A stretch of 64,000 nt of DNA from Flavobacterium cellulosilyticum (GTDB lineage Bacteria; Bacteroidota; Bacteroidia; Flavobacteriales; Flavobacteriaceae), in contig NZ_SMFK01000001.1 in the NCBI RefSeq assembly GCF_004349355.1, positions 496,001-560,000 on the forward strand. The letters run 5' to 3'. Shown here one piece after another: positions 48,754 to 57,981 of this stretch. Numbering within the stretch: the first letter of the stretch is position 1; each line of letters opens with the position of its first letter. Made by a program: the position numbers and the translations under genes. Below the pieces are notes generated by a model. The model saw only the letters and a program-made list of their open reading frames with translations, ran no database searches and was not told the origin of the DNA.

Positions 48754-49737
48754 ATGAGTGCGAAAAAAATAAATTGGGGAATTCTAGGATTAGGGAATAT
48801 TGCGGATCAATTTGCTCTTGATTTGGCAATGGTTTCTAATGCAAATTTGTATGCTGTAGCGTCACGAAGTTTGGTCAAAGCAACTGCTTTTGCAAAAAAG
48901 CACAATGCAACCGTATCTTTTGAAGAGTATGATTCCCTTATCAATGACCCGAATGTAGATATTATTTATATTGCTACACCTCATGATTCACATGCGAGTC
49001 TCAGCATCCAAGCTTTAAACGCAAAAAAGCATGTGCTTTGTGAAAAACCTGTAGCCATAAATGCTAAAGACGCTATTCGAATGATTGAAGCGTCAAAAAG
49101 AAATAATTGCTTTTTTATGGAAGCGTTCTGGACCCGATTTAATCCTTCCTTTGTTGCTATTTTAGCAAAAATAAAAAAAGGTGATTTAGGAGAAATACGC
49201 TATATAAATGCTGATTTTGGCTTTATTGTAGAAAACCCCAGTGGCCGACATACCGATATCAACCTTGGTGGAGGTTCTCTTTTAGACATGGGGGTTTATC
49301 CCTTATTTTTGTCTTACATGATTTTGGGGCAACCTGAAAAAATAATGGCTTCCTCCTTGTTTTTTGACACTGGTGCAGACCAACAAACCACAATGGTATT
49401 TCACTACCCAAAAGCACAAGCTGTTTTGCAAAGTAGCTTTATAGCAAGAACTAATATGACGGCCACAATTAGTGGTACTAATGGTCGAATTGTAATTGAT
49501 TCAAATTGGCACGCAGCGCAAAGCTATTCTGTTTTTAAAAATGACATCGAAACCGAATTTGTTTTGCCAACCAAGGGCAAAGGATTTACCTACGAAATTG
49601 AAGAATGTCACAATTGTATTGAAAAATGTGCAATCGAAAGTCAGATTTGGTCTCATCAAAACAGCATGGACTTAATCGAAATTGCCGATCAAGTTCGGAA
49701 ACAAGCGGGAATTGTATATCCAGCTGATGCTATTTAA
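48754..49737 (+). CDS. Gfo/Idh/MocA-family oxidoreductase
   Basis: An NAD(P)-dependent sugar or polyol dehydrogenase of 327 aa. The N-terminal Rossmann fold has WGILGLGNIADQFA, and HVLCEKPVAIN (about 90-100) carries the family lysine. The C-terminal domain has the GGGSLLDMGVYPL block. The family is broad (xylose, inositol, dimeric dihydrodiol and others); last place in the xylose operon makes an aldose such as xylose a fair guess, but the substrate is unknown. 32 nt separate it from the transketolase gene. Confidence 0.83.
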   Translation: MSAKKINWGILGLGNIADQFALDLAMVSNANLYAVASRSLVKATAFAKKHNATVSFEEYDSLINDPNVDIIYIATPHDSHASLSIQALNAKKHVLCEKPVAINAKDAIRMIEASKRNNCFFMEAFWTRFNPSFVAILAKIKKGDLGEIRYINADFGFIVENPSGRHTDINLGGGSLLDMGVYPLFLSYMILGQPEKIMASSLFFDTGADQQTTMVFHYPKAQAVLQSSFIARTNMTATISGTNGRIVIDSNWHAAQSYSVFKNDIETEFVLPTKGKGFTYEIEECHNCIEKCAIESQIWSHQNSMDLIEIADQVRKQAGIVYPADAI

Positions 49738-49770
49738 AAAACTTTAGTAAATCAAAGCACTAATGTCCTA

Positions 49771-49817
49771 GCCCAGATGGTAACGGCATCCTTTGCGGCT
49801 GGAGTTCAGCCGTAAAG
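49771..49817. repeat. intergenic repeat copy with hairpin after the xylose operon
   Basis: GCCCAGATGGTAACGGCATC (49771-49790) is followed by the stem CTTTGCGGCT/AGCCGTAAAG (49791-49800 with 49808-49817, one mismatch, 7-nt loop). The 20-nt block matches 17 of 20 bases with the reverse complement of 55767-55786. It may end the xylose operon. Confidence 0.5.
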
Positions 49818-49869
49818 ATAAAGTGTACAGCTGGATAAAGCTCCTCAAAAACTTTATCGTCTTGATACT

Positions 49870-49899
49870 TTGGTGCTTTGATCCTTTTGGTTACTTTTG
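49870..49899 (+). promoter_or_regulatory. predicted promoter of trhO
   Basis: TTG at 49870-49872, 19-nt spacer, TACTTTTG at 49892-49899, an exact match to the Bacteroidetes pattern. The start site near 49906 lies 29 nt before the ATG at 49935, which decides the gene start. Confidence 0.65.
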
Positions 49900-49934
49900 T
49901 AGCATTATTTTCTCAACTTAAATCTGTTTATAGC

Positions 49935-51290
49935 ATGCAACTGTACAACACTTTGAGCGCAGAAGAGCGAGCCATCCTGATTGATGATGCCGGAAAACAG
50001 CGACTGACGTTGTCTTTCTATGCTTATGCGCAAATTTCAAATCCAACACAATTTCGTAACGAATTATTTCTGGCTTGGAATCCTATTGGGGTTTTGGGTA
50101 GAATTTACGTGGCTAACGAAGGCATAAACGCCCAACTTTCACTTCCTGCCGACAGTTTTTATGCGTTTAAAGACAGCATCGAAAAATATACTTTTATGCA
50201 AGGCATTCGGTTGAATATTGCCGTTGAACATGATGATCATTCCTTTTTGAAATTGACCGTAAAAGTGCGTGACAAAATTGTTGCCGATGGATTAGAAGAC
50301 GAAACTTTTGATGCTACCAACATCGGAATTCACCTAAAAGCTGCAGCATTCAACGAATTACTCGAAGATCCCAATACGATTGTGGTCGATATGCGGAATC
50401 ATTATGAGTCCGAAATTGGTCATTTTACCAAAGCCATAAAACCTGATGTGGACACTTTTAGAGAATCTTTGCCTATTATCGAAGAACAACTCGCCGAGCA
50501 CAAACAGGACAAAAAACTATTGATGTATTGTACTGGAGGAATTCGTTGCGAAAAAGCCAGTGCCTATTTCAAACACAAAGGTTTTGAGAACGTATACCAA
50601 CTTGAAGGTGGAATTATCGAATATACAAGACAAGTAAAAGCGGAAGGTTTAGAAAGTAAATTTATTGGTAAAAATTTTGTATTCGATCATCGTTTGGGTG
50701 AAAGAATTACTGATGATATCGTTTCGCAATGCCATCAATGTGGTGCAGCTTGTGATGTGCATACGAATTGCGCTAACGAAGGTTGTCATTTGCTTTTTAT
50801 CCAATGTGACTCTTGCAAAACAAAAATGGAAGGTTGTTGTTCCGCAGAATGTGTGGAGGTCATCCATCTTCCAGAAGAAGAACAAAAAGCCATTAGAAGA
50901 GGAATTAAAAACGGAAATATGATTTTCAAAAAAGGAAAATCTGCTGTTTTGACTTTTAAAAATAACGAAGAAAGTCACAGCACTTTTGTTGCCGAGCAAG
51001 CAAAAGAAGTTGTTAAAAAAGAACCTAAAATTAAGAAACAATATATTGGAAAAGGAACTCACTTTTTCCCAAAACCTAGTGTTGCTCAATTTTTGATTGA
51101 GGAAAACGAAATTAAAATTGGCGATAAAATTCTTATCAAAGGAACTACTACGGGAGAACAAACATTAGTGCTGAATGAAATGTTTGTGAATGAAATTGTT
51201 GCTGACAAAGCAGTCTCTGGTGACACATGTACTTTTAAAGTGCCGTTTCGCATTCGATTATCGGATAAATTGTATTTAATCACCGTATAA
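49935..51290 (+). CDS. trhO: tRNA uridine-34 hydroxylase TrhO (rhodanese type) with extra C-terminal domain
   Basis: TrhO-type proteins (YceA) make 5-hydroxyuridine at the wobble position of tRNAs, using oxygen. Residues 1-125 are the YceA N-terminal domain (YVANEGINAQ at 58-67), about 130-220 a rhodanese domain with active-site C199 in MYCTGGIRCEKA, and about 250-300 a Cys-rich part (CHQCGAACDVHTNC, CDSCKTKMEGCC). The E. coli protein ends near 350 aa; this one goes to 451 with a basic linker and a beta-rich domain (about 360-451) starting at YIGKGTHFFPKPSVAQF, which resembles the C-terminal domain of U32 peptidases such as TrhP. The open frame runs up to 49878 but the promoter lies inside that part, so the ATG at 49935 was chosen. 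Confidence 0.88.
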   Translation: MQLYNTLSAEERAILIDDAGKQRLTLSFYAYAQISNPTQFRNELFLAWNPIGVLGRIYVANEGINAQLSLPADSFYAFKDSIEKYTFMQGIRLNIAVEHDDHSFLKLTVKVRDKIVADGLEDETFDATNIGIHLKAAAFNELLEDPNTIVVDMRNHYESEIGHFTKAIKPDVDTFRESLPIIEEQLAEHKQDKKLLMYCTGGIRCEKASAYFKHKGFENVYQLEGGIIEYTRQVKAEGLESKFIGKNFVFDHRLGERITDDIVSQCHQCGAACDVHTNCANEGCHLLFIQCDSCKTKMEGCCSAECVEVIHLPEEEQKAIRRGIKNGNMIFKKGKSAVLTFKNNEESHSTFVAEQAKEVVKKEPKIKKQYIGKGTHFFPKPSVAQFLIEENEIKIGDKILIKGTTTGEQTLVLNEMFVNEIVADKAVSGDTCTFKVPFRIRLSDKLYLITV

Positions 51291-51392
51291 TTAATCAGGA
51301 TTGAATCGGTAAATTTCGCTGTAAAAGATTTTCGTTAGAAAATAATTTCCGTCAAAGAAACATAGAATTTTATTCCATTCGAATCTTAAATC

Positions 51393-51426
51393 AACCCATC
51401 TCAAATTCAATTGTGATGGGTTTTTT
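51393..51426 (+). terminator. Rho-independent terminator after trhO
   Basis: AACCCATC (51393-51400) pairs exactly with GATGGGTT (51415-51422), 14-nt loop, and the stem runs into TTTTTT. This is the textbook form, about 100 nt after the trhO stop. Confidence 0.7.
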
Positions 51427-51461
51427 AGTATAATTTTATGATTTATTGCCCATTTTACTAC

Positions 51462-51493
51462 TTGTAACATCAAACAAAAAAATACTATCTTTA
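51462..51493 (+). promoter_or_regulatory. possible promoter of the PSP1-gldH-PBP genes
   Basis: TTG at 51462-51464 and TATCTTTA at 51486-51493 (one base off TAnnTTTG), spacer 21 nt. It would start transcription about 50 nt before the ATG at 51551. Confidence 0.35.
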
Positions 51494-51550
51494 CAAATTA
51501 AACGTTTTAAGAACATAAATTGCGCTTGTCGCAATACTACATATATAATT

Positions 51551-52858
51551 ATGGCATGTACAAGTTGTTCAACTTCTGATGGTGGTGCACCTAAGGGTTG
51601 TAAAAATAATGGGACTTGCGGCACCGATAGCTGCAATAAATTAACTGTTTTCGACTGGCTTTCTAATATGAGCTTACCCAATGGAGAAGCTCCGTTTGAC
51701 TGCGTAGAAATACGTTTCAAAAATGGAAGAAAAGAGTTTTACCGTAATACAGAAAAACTGACATTAAGCATGGGTGACATTGTTGCTACCGAAGCTTCTC
51801 CTGGACACGACATTGGAATTGTAACCTTAACAGGTGAATTAGTTCGCATCCAAATGAAGAAAAAAGGAGTGAATCACACCAGTGCTGATGTAGCTAAAAT
51901 TTATCGAAAAGCCTCTCAAAAAGACATCGATATTTGGTCTGTAGCCCGTGATAAAGAAGAACCAATGAAAGTAAGAGCTCGTGAATTGGCTATTGCTCAA
52001 AAGCTGGAAATGAAAATTTCAGATATCGAATTTCAAGGTGACGGTTCAAAAGCTACTTTCTATTATACTGCTAATGACAGAGTCGATTTTAGACTTTTAA
52101 TCAAAGATTTTGCGAAAGAATTTAGTACAAGAGTCGAGATGAAACAAGTGGGTCTTCGACAAGAAGCGGCTCGTTTAGGCGGCATTGGATCATGTGGTAG
52201 AGAATTGTGTTGTTCGACTTGGTTGACTGATTTTAGAAGTGTAAATACCTCTGCGGCTCGTTACCAACAATTGTCTTTAAATCCACAAAAACTAGCGGGA
52301 CAATGCGGAAAATTAAAATGTTGCTTGAATTACGAATTGGACACCTACATGGATGCCTTGAAAGGATTTCCAAGCATGGACACCAAATTAGTTACCGAAA
52401 AAGGAGATGCAATTTGCCAAAAACAAGACATTTTCAAAGGAATGATGTGGTTCGCTTACACCAATGATTTTGCCAATTGGCATGTCCTTAAAATTGAGCA
52501 AGTCAACGAAATAATTACCGAAAACAAACTCAATAATAAAGTGGCTTCACTTGAAGATTTTGCCATTGAAATAGTGCAAGAACCCGAGAAACACTTCAAT
52601 AATGCTATGGGTCAAGAAAGTTTAACCCGTTTTGATCAACCCAAGAAAAAGAAAAAAACTAATAAAAAACGCAAACCTGCTGGAGAAAATGTTATTGTAG
52701 CAAACAAAAACAATCCAAACCTTAATTCGGATACCAATCCAAATAAAAACAATACTAAAAAACCAAATAACAATTCTAAACCAATTGCTTCTGGAGAAAA
52801 AAAACCTGCAGCACCTAGGAAACCAATAATTATTAAAAAAAATGAGAATAAAGAATAG
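51551..52858 (+). CDS. PSP1-domain protein of the RicT/YaaT family
   Basis: A cytosolic protein of 435 aa. The PSP1 core (about 50-290) has the conserved cysteines in GSCGRELCCSTWL and CGKLKCCLNYE, which in Bacillus RicT-type complexes help bind Fe-S clusters and influence mRNA maturation. An N-terminal Cys-rich start (MACTSCSTSDGG) adds more thiols. Residues about 360-435 are a Lys/Asn-rich, disordered tail. The frame runs up to a TTG at 51446, but the ATG at 51551 starts at the conserved Cys segment and was chosen. It overlaps gldH by 17 nt, an arrangement that implies coupled translation. Its role in this phylum is not established. Confidence 0.82.
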   Translation: MACTSCSTSDGGAPKGCKNNGTCGTDSCNKLTVFDWLSNMSLPNGEAPFDCVEIRFKNGRKEFYRNTEKLTLSMGDIVATEASPGHDIGIVTLTGELVRIQMKKKGVNHTSADVAKIYRKASQKDIDIWSVARDKEEPMKVRARELAIAQKLEMKISDIEFQGDGSKATFYYTANDRVDFRLLIKDFAKEFSTRVEMKQVGLRQEAARLGGIGSCGRELCCSTWLTDFRSVNTSAARYQQLSLNPQKLAGQCGKLKCCLNYELDTYMDALKGFPSMDTKLVTEKGDAICQKQDIFKGMMWFAYTNDFANWHVLKIEQVNEIITENKLNNKVASLEDFAIEIVQEPEKHFNNAMGQESLTRFDQPKKKKKTNKKRKPAGENVIVANKNNPNLNSDTNPNKNNTKKPNNNSKPIASGEKKPAAPRKPIIIKKNENKE

Positions 52859-53321
52859 TGCATTACTGCTTTTGGTTGTAATTCTTCTTTTTTCTTGTGA
52901 TAAAAAAAGAGTTTTTGACCAATATCAATCCGTAGGAAATGCGTGGCATAAAGATAGTGTGGTAACATTCGATTTGCCAGAATTGGATTCCACTAAAAGG
53001 TATAATTTATTTGTAAATCTGAGAGACAATAACAATTACAAATTCAACAACCTTTTTTTAATTGTGGCCATTGAAATGCCAAATGGATTTACGAAAGTGG
53101 ATACACTCGAATATCAAATGGCTAACCCTGATGGATCACTTCTAGGAGATGGTTTTTCGGACATAAAAGAAAGTAAGCTTTTTTACAAAGAGAAAGTACG
53201 ATTCCGAGGAAAATATAAAGTTCACATTAAACAAGCCGTTCGTGAAAGTGGAAAAATTCCTGGCGTAACGGCTCTTGATGGAATAACAGATGTAGGATTT
53301 AGAATAGAAAAATTAGATTAA
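52842..53321 (+). CDS. gldH: gliding motility lipoprotein GldH
   Basis: A lipoprotein needed for gliding and linked to the type IX secretion machinery in Flavobacterium johnsoniae. Lipobox LFS-C19 followed by DKK. The 159-aa body has the family blocks VFDQYQSVGNAWHKDSVVTF, LFVNLRDNNNYKFNNLFLI and FRIEKLD at the end. No enzymatic motif. It overlaps the PSP1 gene and precedes the PBP1A gene by 9 nt, the order known from Flavobacterium genomes, which supports the taxonomic placement. Confidence 0.93.
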   Translation: MRIKNSALLLLVVILLFSCDKKRVFDQYQSVGNAWHKDSVVTFDLPELDSTKRYNLFVNLRDNNNYKFNNLFLIVAIEMPNGFTKVDTLEYQMANPDGSLLGDGFSDIKESKLFYKEKVRFRGKYKVHIKQAVRESGKIPGVTALDGITDVGFRIEKLD

Positions 53322-53330
53322 GATTGAAAT

Positions 53331-55637
53331 ATGGCTGTTCAAAAAAACAATAGTAAGGCAAAAAAATCGAATCAAGACATAACCTTTTACAAAAAGAAAT
53401 TTTGGCAAGTTTTCTTTTTTGGTTTGGGTGGAATATTATTATTTTTCTTATTTGCGTCATGGGGACTTTTTGGTTCCATGCCTTCATTTGAAGATTTAGA
53501 AAATCCAGATTCCAATTTGGCCACTGAAATTATCTCTTCTGATGGCGTAGTCATTGGAAAATATTTTCAAACCAATCGTTCGCAATTAAAATACTCCGAT
53601 TTACCTAAAAATCTAGTAGAAGCACTTGTCGCTACAGAAGACGAGCGTTTTTATGAACATTCAGGAATTGATGGCAGAGGAACATTGAGAGCAATGGTAA
53701 GTCTAGGAACAAGTGGAGGAGCAAGTACTTTGACCCAACAATTAGCCAAACAATTATTCCATGGTGAAGGTTCAAAATTTTTACCTTTTAGAATCGTCCA
53801 AAAAGTAAAAGAATGGATTATCGCTATTAGACTTGAAAGACAATATACCAAAAATGAAATTTTGGCCATGTATTGCAATGTTTATGATTTTGGAAATTAT
53901 TCCGTTGGAGTAAGCTCAGCAGCCAAAACTTATTTTTCTAAAGAACCTAAAGATCTAACAATTGACGAATCGGCAATATTAGTCGGAATGTTTAAAAATT
54001 CAGGTTTGTATAATCCAGTACGTAATGCTCAAGGGGTAAAAAACCGAAGAAATGTAGTACTTGCCCAAATGGAAAAAAGCCATATGATCACGGAAGGCCA
54101 AAAAGTAAAATTGCAAGCATTACCAATTACACTCCATTTTAAATTAGAAAGTCACCGAGAAGGATCAGCAACTTATTTTAGAGAATACCTGCGTGACTAT
54201 ATGAAAAAATGGGTGTCCGAAAATAAAAAAGCAGATGGCTCTGATTATGACATTTATAAAGATGGATTAAAAATTTACACTACCATCGATTCTAGAATGC
54301 AATTACACGCTGAAGAGGCTGTCTCTAAGCATATGGCCAACCTTCAACAACAATTTTTTATTGATCAAAAAAACAATAAAAATGCTCCATTTGTAAACAT
54401 TTCAGATGTTGAAACCCAACGTATCTTGAAACAAGCCATGAAATCATCCAATCGATGGACCGTTTTAAAAAATCAAGATAAAAGTGATGACGAAATAATA
54501 GCTTCATTCAGTCAAAAAGTAAAAATGAATGTTTTCACTTGGAAAGGTGAAAAAGACACCATTATGACTCCATTGGATTCCATTCGTTATTACAAACATT
54601 TCTTGCAATCTGGAATTATGGCTATGGAACCTCAAACAGGTGCTATCAAAGCTTGGGTAGGTGGCATCAATTATAAATATTTTCAATACGATCACGTAGG
54701 TCAAGGCGCCAGACAAGTAGGTTCTACTTTTAAACCGTTTGTCTATGCAACAGCTATCGAACAATTAGGAATGTCTCCATGTGATACCATTGTTGATGGA
54801 CCTTTTATAATTCGTAAAGGACGTCATCATGTTACAGCCGATTGGGAACCAAGAAATTCCGATAATAAATACCGTGGAATGGTAACTTTAAAACAAGGCT
54901 TAGCACATTCCATCAACACTATTTCAGCAAAACTAATCGACAAAACAGGCCCAGAAGCTGTAGTAGAGTTGACTCATAAATTAGGTGTGAAATCTGAAAT
55001 TCCTGTACAGCCATCAATTGCTCTAGGAGCAGTAGATATTACTGTCGAAGATATGGTAGCCGCTTATGGTACCTTCGCCAATCAAGGGGTTTATGTAAAA
55101 CCTCAATTTATTTCCCGTATCGAAGATAAAAGTGGTGTAATAATCTACGAACCTATTCCAGAATCACACGATGTACTTAGCAAAGACATTGCCTTTGCAG
55201 TTATCAAATTACTCGAAGGAGTTACTGAAACTGGTTCAGGAGTACGATTAAGAACCTCCGGTGGCGGAAGTGGTGATAATCGCTGGACAGGCTATCCTTA
55301 TATGTTCACCAACCCAATAGCAGGAAAAACAGGTACAACACAAAACCAATCCGATGGTTGGTTTATGGGTATGGTTCCAAATCTTGTAACTGGAGTTTGG
55401 GTAGGTTGTGAAGACCGATCAGCACGTTTCAGATCTATAACTTATGGTCAAGGTGCAACTGCAGCATTACCTATTTGGGGCTATTTCATGAAATTATGCT
55501 ATGAAGACGAAAATCTTAAAGTTTCAAAAACAGATTTCGACAGACCAGCAAATCTATCCATAAAAGTGGATTGTTATGTTGCACCAAAAGTAAAAGACTC
55601 CACGGCCACTCATGATACCGAAGAATTTGAATTTTAG
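53331..55637 (+). CDS. mrcA: class A penicillin-binding protein (PBP1A)
   Basis: A bifunctional peptidoglycan synthase anchored in the inner membrane by one helix (about 25-46). The glycosyltransferase GT51 domain has the catalytic Glu E103 in ATEDERFYEHSGID and GGASTLTQQLAKQLF. The transpeptidase domain has S465 in GSTFKPF (SxxK), the SIN triad in AHSINTIS and KTG at 666-668. The length of 768 aa is typical. It is last in the PSP1-gldH-PBP run. A hairpin follows. Confidence 0.94.
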   Translation: MAVQKNNSKAKKSNQDITFYKKKFWQVFFFGLGGILLFFLFASWGLFGSMPSFEDLENPDSNLATEIISSDGVVIGKYFQTNRSQLKYSDLPKNLVEALVATEDERFYEHSGIDGRGTLRAMVSLGTSGGASTLTQQLAKQLFHGEGSKFLPFRIVQKVKEWIIAIRLERQYTKNEILAMYCNVYDFGNYSVGVSSAAKTYFSKEPKDLTIDESAILVGMFKNSGLYNPVRNAQGVKNRRNVVLAQMEKSHMITEGQKVKLQALPITLHFKLESHREGSATYFREYLRDYMKKWVSENKKADGSDYDIYKDGLKIYTTIDSRMQLHAEEAVSKHMANLQQQFFIDQKNNKNAPFVNISDVETQRILKQAMKSSNRWTVLKNQDKSDDEIIASFSQKVKMNVFTWKGEKDTIMTPLDSIRYYKHFLQSGIMAMEPQTGAIKAWVGGINYKYFQYDHVGQGARQVGSTFKPFVYATAIEQLGMSPCDTIVDGPFIIRKGRHHVTADWEPRNSDNKYRGMVTLKQGLAHSINTISAKLIDKTGPEAVVELTHKLGVKSEIPVQPSIALGAVDITVEDMVAAYGTFANQGVYVKPQFISRIEDKSGVIIYEPIPESHDVLSKDIAFAVIKLLEGVTETGSGVRLRTSGGGSGDNRWTGYPYMFTNPIAGKTGTTQNQSDGWFMGMVPNLVTGVWVGCEDRSARFRSITYGQGATAALPIWGYFMKLCYEDENLKVSKTDFDRPANLSIKVDCYVAPKVKDSTATHDTEEFEF

Positions 55638-55715
55638 TTCCCAACTAGAGAAACTTTAAACTTTATTGTGCTTTAATTTTTGTTTTTAGGCGCTTTTTAC
55701 TGCTGTACGCTAAAT

Positions 55716-55786
55716 TCCCGATAATCAAAAACTACGGCTAAAAAGCCTTGTTTTTCTAAATCGGGAGATGCCGCTTCCATCAGGGC
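55716..55786. repeat. stepped hairpin and repeat copy after the PBP gene
   Basis: TCCCGAT (55716-55722) pairs with ATCGGGA (55760-55766), with inner pairs AAAAAC/GTTTTT and GGCT/AGCC (55736-55747). Directly after it, 55767-55786 is the reverse complement (17 of 20) of the block at 49771. It belongs to the same dispersed repeat type and lies in the 260-nt gap before scoA, where no clear promoter was found. Confidence 0.45.
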
Positions 55787-55897
55787 ATTTGTTCCCAGAA
55801 CAAAAAGGAGTTAAGACACTATTAATTCACTTTAGAATCTATGAGTAGAATTAATTATAAATCACTAAATTAGTGACATCTTTAAACTACTTAGGGC

Positions 55898-56599
55898 ATG
55901 ATCAACAAAAAAGTAAACAACGTTCTCGACGCACTTCAAGGAATCGAAAACGGAATGACCATCATGCTTGGTGGTTTCGGTTTGTGTGGAATTCCTGAAA
56001 ATTCCATCGCTGAACTTGTAAAGAAAGAAACCAACAATCTCACTTGTATTTCCAACAACGCCGGAGTCGATAATTTTGGACTTGGATTGCTATTGCAAAA
56101 AAAACAAATCAAAAAAATGATTTCTTCCTATGTGGGAGAAAATGCCGAATTCGAACGCCAAATGCTTTCTGGTGAACTCGAGGTAGAACTCATTCCACAA
56201 GGCTCTCTAGCCGAACGTTGTCGTGCTGCACAAGCCGGAATTCCCGCTTTTTTCACGCCGGCTGGTTACGGAACCGAAGTTGCTATTGGAAAGGAAACCC
56301 GAGAATTCAACGGAAAAATGCATGTCATGGAACACGCTTTCAATGCCGATTTTGCCATTGTAAAAGCTTGGAAAGGCGACACTGCAGGAAACCTCATCTT
56401 CAAAGGTACTGCTCGAAATTTTAATCCTGCCATGTGTGGAGCAGCCAAAATCACCATCGCCGAAGTCGAAGAATTAGTCGAAGCTGGAACTTTAGACCCC
56501 AACCAAATACATATTCCTGGAATTTTTGTGCAACGTATTTTTCAAGGGGAGAAATACGAAAAGAGGATTGAGCAAAGAACGGTGAGAGAAAGAGAATAG
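55898..56599 (+). CDS. scoA: 3-oxoacid CoA-transferase subunit A
   Basis: Moves CoA from succinyl-CoA to acetoacetate (or a like acid) with subunit B. 233 aa, with [12 protein letters not shown] (18-29) and the [13 protein letters not shown] block typical for the alpha subunit. It should be followed at once by scoB, but a 163-aa gene of unrelated type lies between. Base composition is richer in C than in the xylan genes, in keeping with core metabolism. Confidence 0.92.
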   Translation: MINKKVNNVLDALQGIENGMTIMLGGFGLCGIPENSIAELVKKETNNLTCISNNAGVDNFGLGLLLQKKQIKKMISSYVGENAEFERQMLSGELEVELIPQGSLAERCRAAQAGIPAFFTPAGYGTEVAIGKETREFNGKMHVMEHAFNADFAIVKAWKGDTAGNLIFKGTARNFNPAMCGAAKITIAEVEELVEAGTLDPNQIHIPGIFVQRIFQGEKYEKRIEQRTVRERE

Positions 56600-56628
56600 T
56601 TATAGTGCATTTTAAAAGGCCAAGACAA

Positions 56629-57120
56629 ATGAGAAGAATTATACTAATTTTGACTTTAATGCTGCTGATAACTTATAACAGTGACGGACAGACAAACATT
56701 ACCTTTAAAAAAGCAGATCACTATAAGACAAAAAAGTTCGATGTAGCAATCTTTCCAGAAAACTATTTTGAATTTATTTCTGAACAACGTTTCACTCCCT
56801 CAAGACAAGAAATTGACAAAGCAGAAATTGCGTTACGTAACAATTTAAAAATTTCAAACAAACAAGTAGCAAATCAATCCTCGACTCCAATTATTCATAT
56901 AAAATTGAATAAATATAAGCGACAGTATTTCGGTTATATTGATAAAAATGGTGACAGGATTTTGTTTATTAACTGTTTCTGGTCTAAGAACAAAAACAAT
57001 ACTGAGCGCTGGTTGACAAGTGAAATTATGGTTCTTGATGGTGGAAGTTACTACTGGAATGTAAAATTTAACCTCGCCAAAAACGAAATTTTTGATTTGA
57101 ATATAAATGGATCTGCATAA
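56629..57120 (+). CDS. small exported protein of unknown function between scoA and scoB
   Basis: Not recognised. The ATG at 56629 gives a signal peptide (about 1-21, ITYNSDGQ); the open frame starts at a GTG at 56605 that adds no sensible leader. The mature part is about 140 aa, basic, with alternating beta-type segments (TPIIHIKLNKYKRQYFGYID, LFINCFWSKN, MVLDGGSYYWNVKF). No lipobox, repeats or catalytic motif. Its composition is richer in A/T than the flanking sco genes, which together with its place between two partner genes suggests a later insertion. Confidence 0.6.
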   Translation: MRRIILILTLMLLITYNSDGQTNITFKKADHYKTKKFDVAIFPENYFEFISEQRFTPSRQEIDKAEIALRNNLKISNKQVANQSSTPIIHIKLNKYKRQYFGYIDKNGDRILFINCFWSKNKNNTERWLTSEIMVLDGGSYYWNVKFNLAKNEIFDLNINGSA

Positions 57121-57262
57121 AAATTGCTATTCACCAACAGAAGAAAAACGCACTAAAACACTTGCTACAATTAATTTAGTCAATTGACTTAATGGAAAAA
57201 CAGTTTTAATCAACCAAAACTTAAATAACCTTAAATTTCTTAATGGTTCAAAAAACAAAATT

Positions 57263-57922
57263 ATGGCTTTAACAAAAGAAGAAATCGCAAAACGCATCGC
57301 TCAAGAAGTCAAAGATAAATACTTTGTCAATCTCGGTATTGGCATTCCAACTTTGGTAGCCAACTACATTCCAAAAGGAATCGACGTAGAGTTTCAAAGT
57401 GAAAATGGCGTTCTCGGAATGGGCCCTTTCCCATTTGAAGGCGAGGAAGACGCAGACATTATCAATGCAGGTAAACAAACCATTACCACTTTGCCTGGAG
57501 CTTCTTTCTTTGATTCGTCCTTGAGTTTTGCCATGATTCGTGGACAACATGTCGATTTGACCATTCTAGGCGCCATGGAAGTGGCAGAAAACGGCGATAT
57601 TGCCAACTGGAAAATCCCTGGAAAAATGGTCAAAGGAATGGGAGGTGCTATGGACTTGGTCGCTTCAGCCGAAAACATTATCGTAGCCATGATGCACGTC
57701 AACAAAGCTGGAGAATCAAAAATTCTTAAAAAATGCACCTTGCCTTTAACAGGCGTAGGTTGTGTAAAAAAAGTCGTTACCGAATTAGCTGTTCTTGAAG
57801 TCACTCCGAAAGGATTCAAACTCATAGAACGCGCACCAGGCGTATCGGTAGAACATATTATTGCCTCCACAGAGGCTACTTTGATTATTGAAGGCGAAAT
57901 TCCTGAAATGGTAATAGAATAA
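57263..57922 (+). CDS. scoB: 3-oxoacid CoA-transferase subunit B
   Basis: Beta subunit of the CoA-transferase. E47 in FQSENGVLGMGP is the glutamate that forms the thioester; VNLGIGIPTLVANY and GAMDLVASAENIIV are family blocks. 219 aa. A 142-nt gap divides it from the inserted gene, enough for a promoter of its own, although none of the standard form was seen. Downstream are two inverted repeats, then the convergent FAD oxidase gene. Confidence 0.92.
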   Translation: MALTKEEIAKRIAQEVKDKYFVNLGIGIPTLVANYIPKGIDVEFQSENGVLGMGPFPFEGEEDADIINAGKQTITTLPGASFFDSSLSFAMIRGQHVDLTILGAMEVAENGDIANWKIPGKMVKGMGGAMDLVASAENIIVAMMHVNKAGESKILKKCTLPLTGVGCVKKVVTELAVLEVTPKGFKLIERAPGVSVEHIIASTEATLIIEGEIPEMVIE

Positions 57923-57981
57923 TATGACTGTCCACTAAGCATATTAAATTTTCAGCACACAACGTTTTATAAAAAATTTGT

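Noticed and set aside
49878-49934. Upstream TTG start for trhO
   Set aside because: A perfect promoter -7 box (49892-49899) lies inside the extra part, and the family start MQLYNTLS is at 49935.
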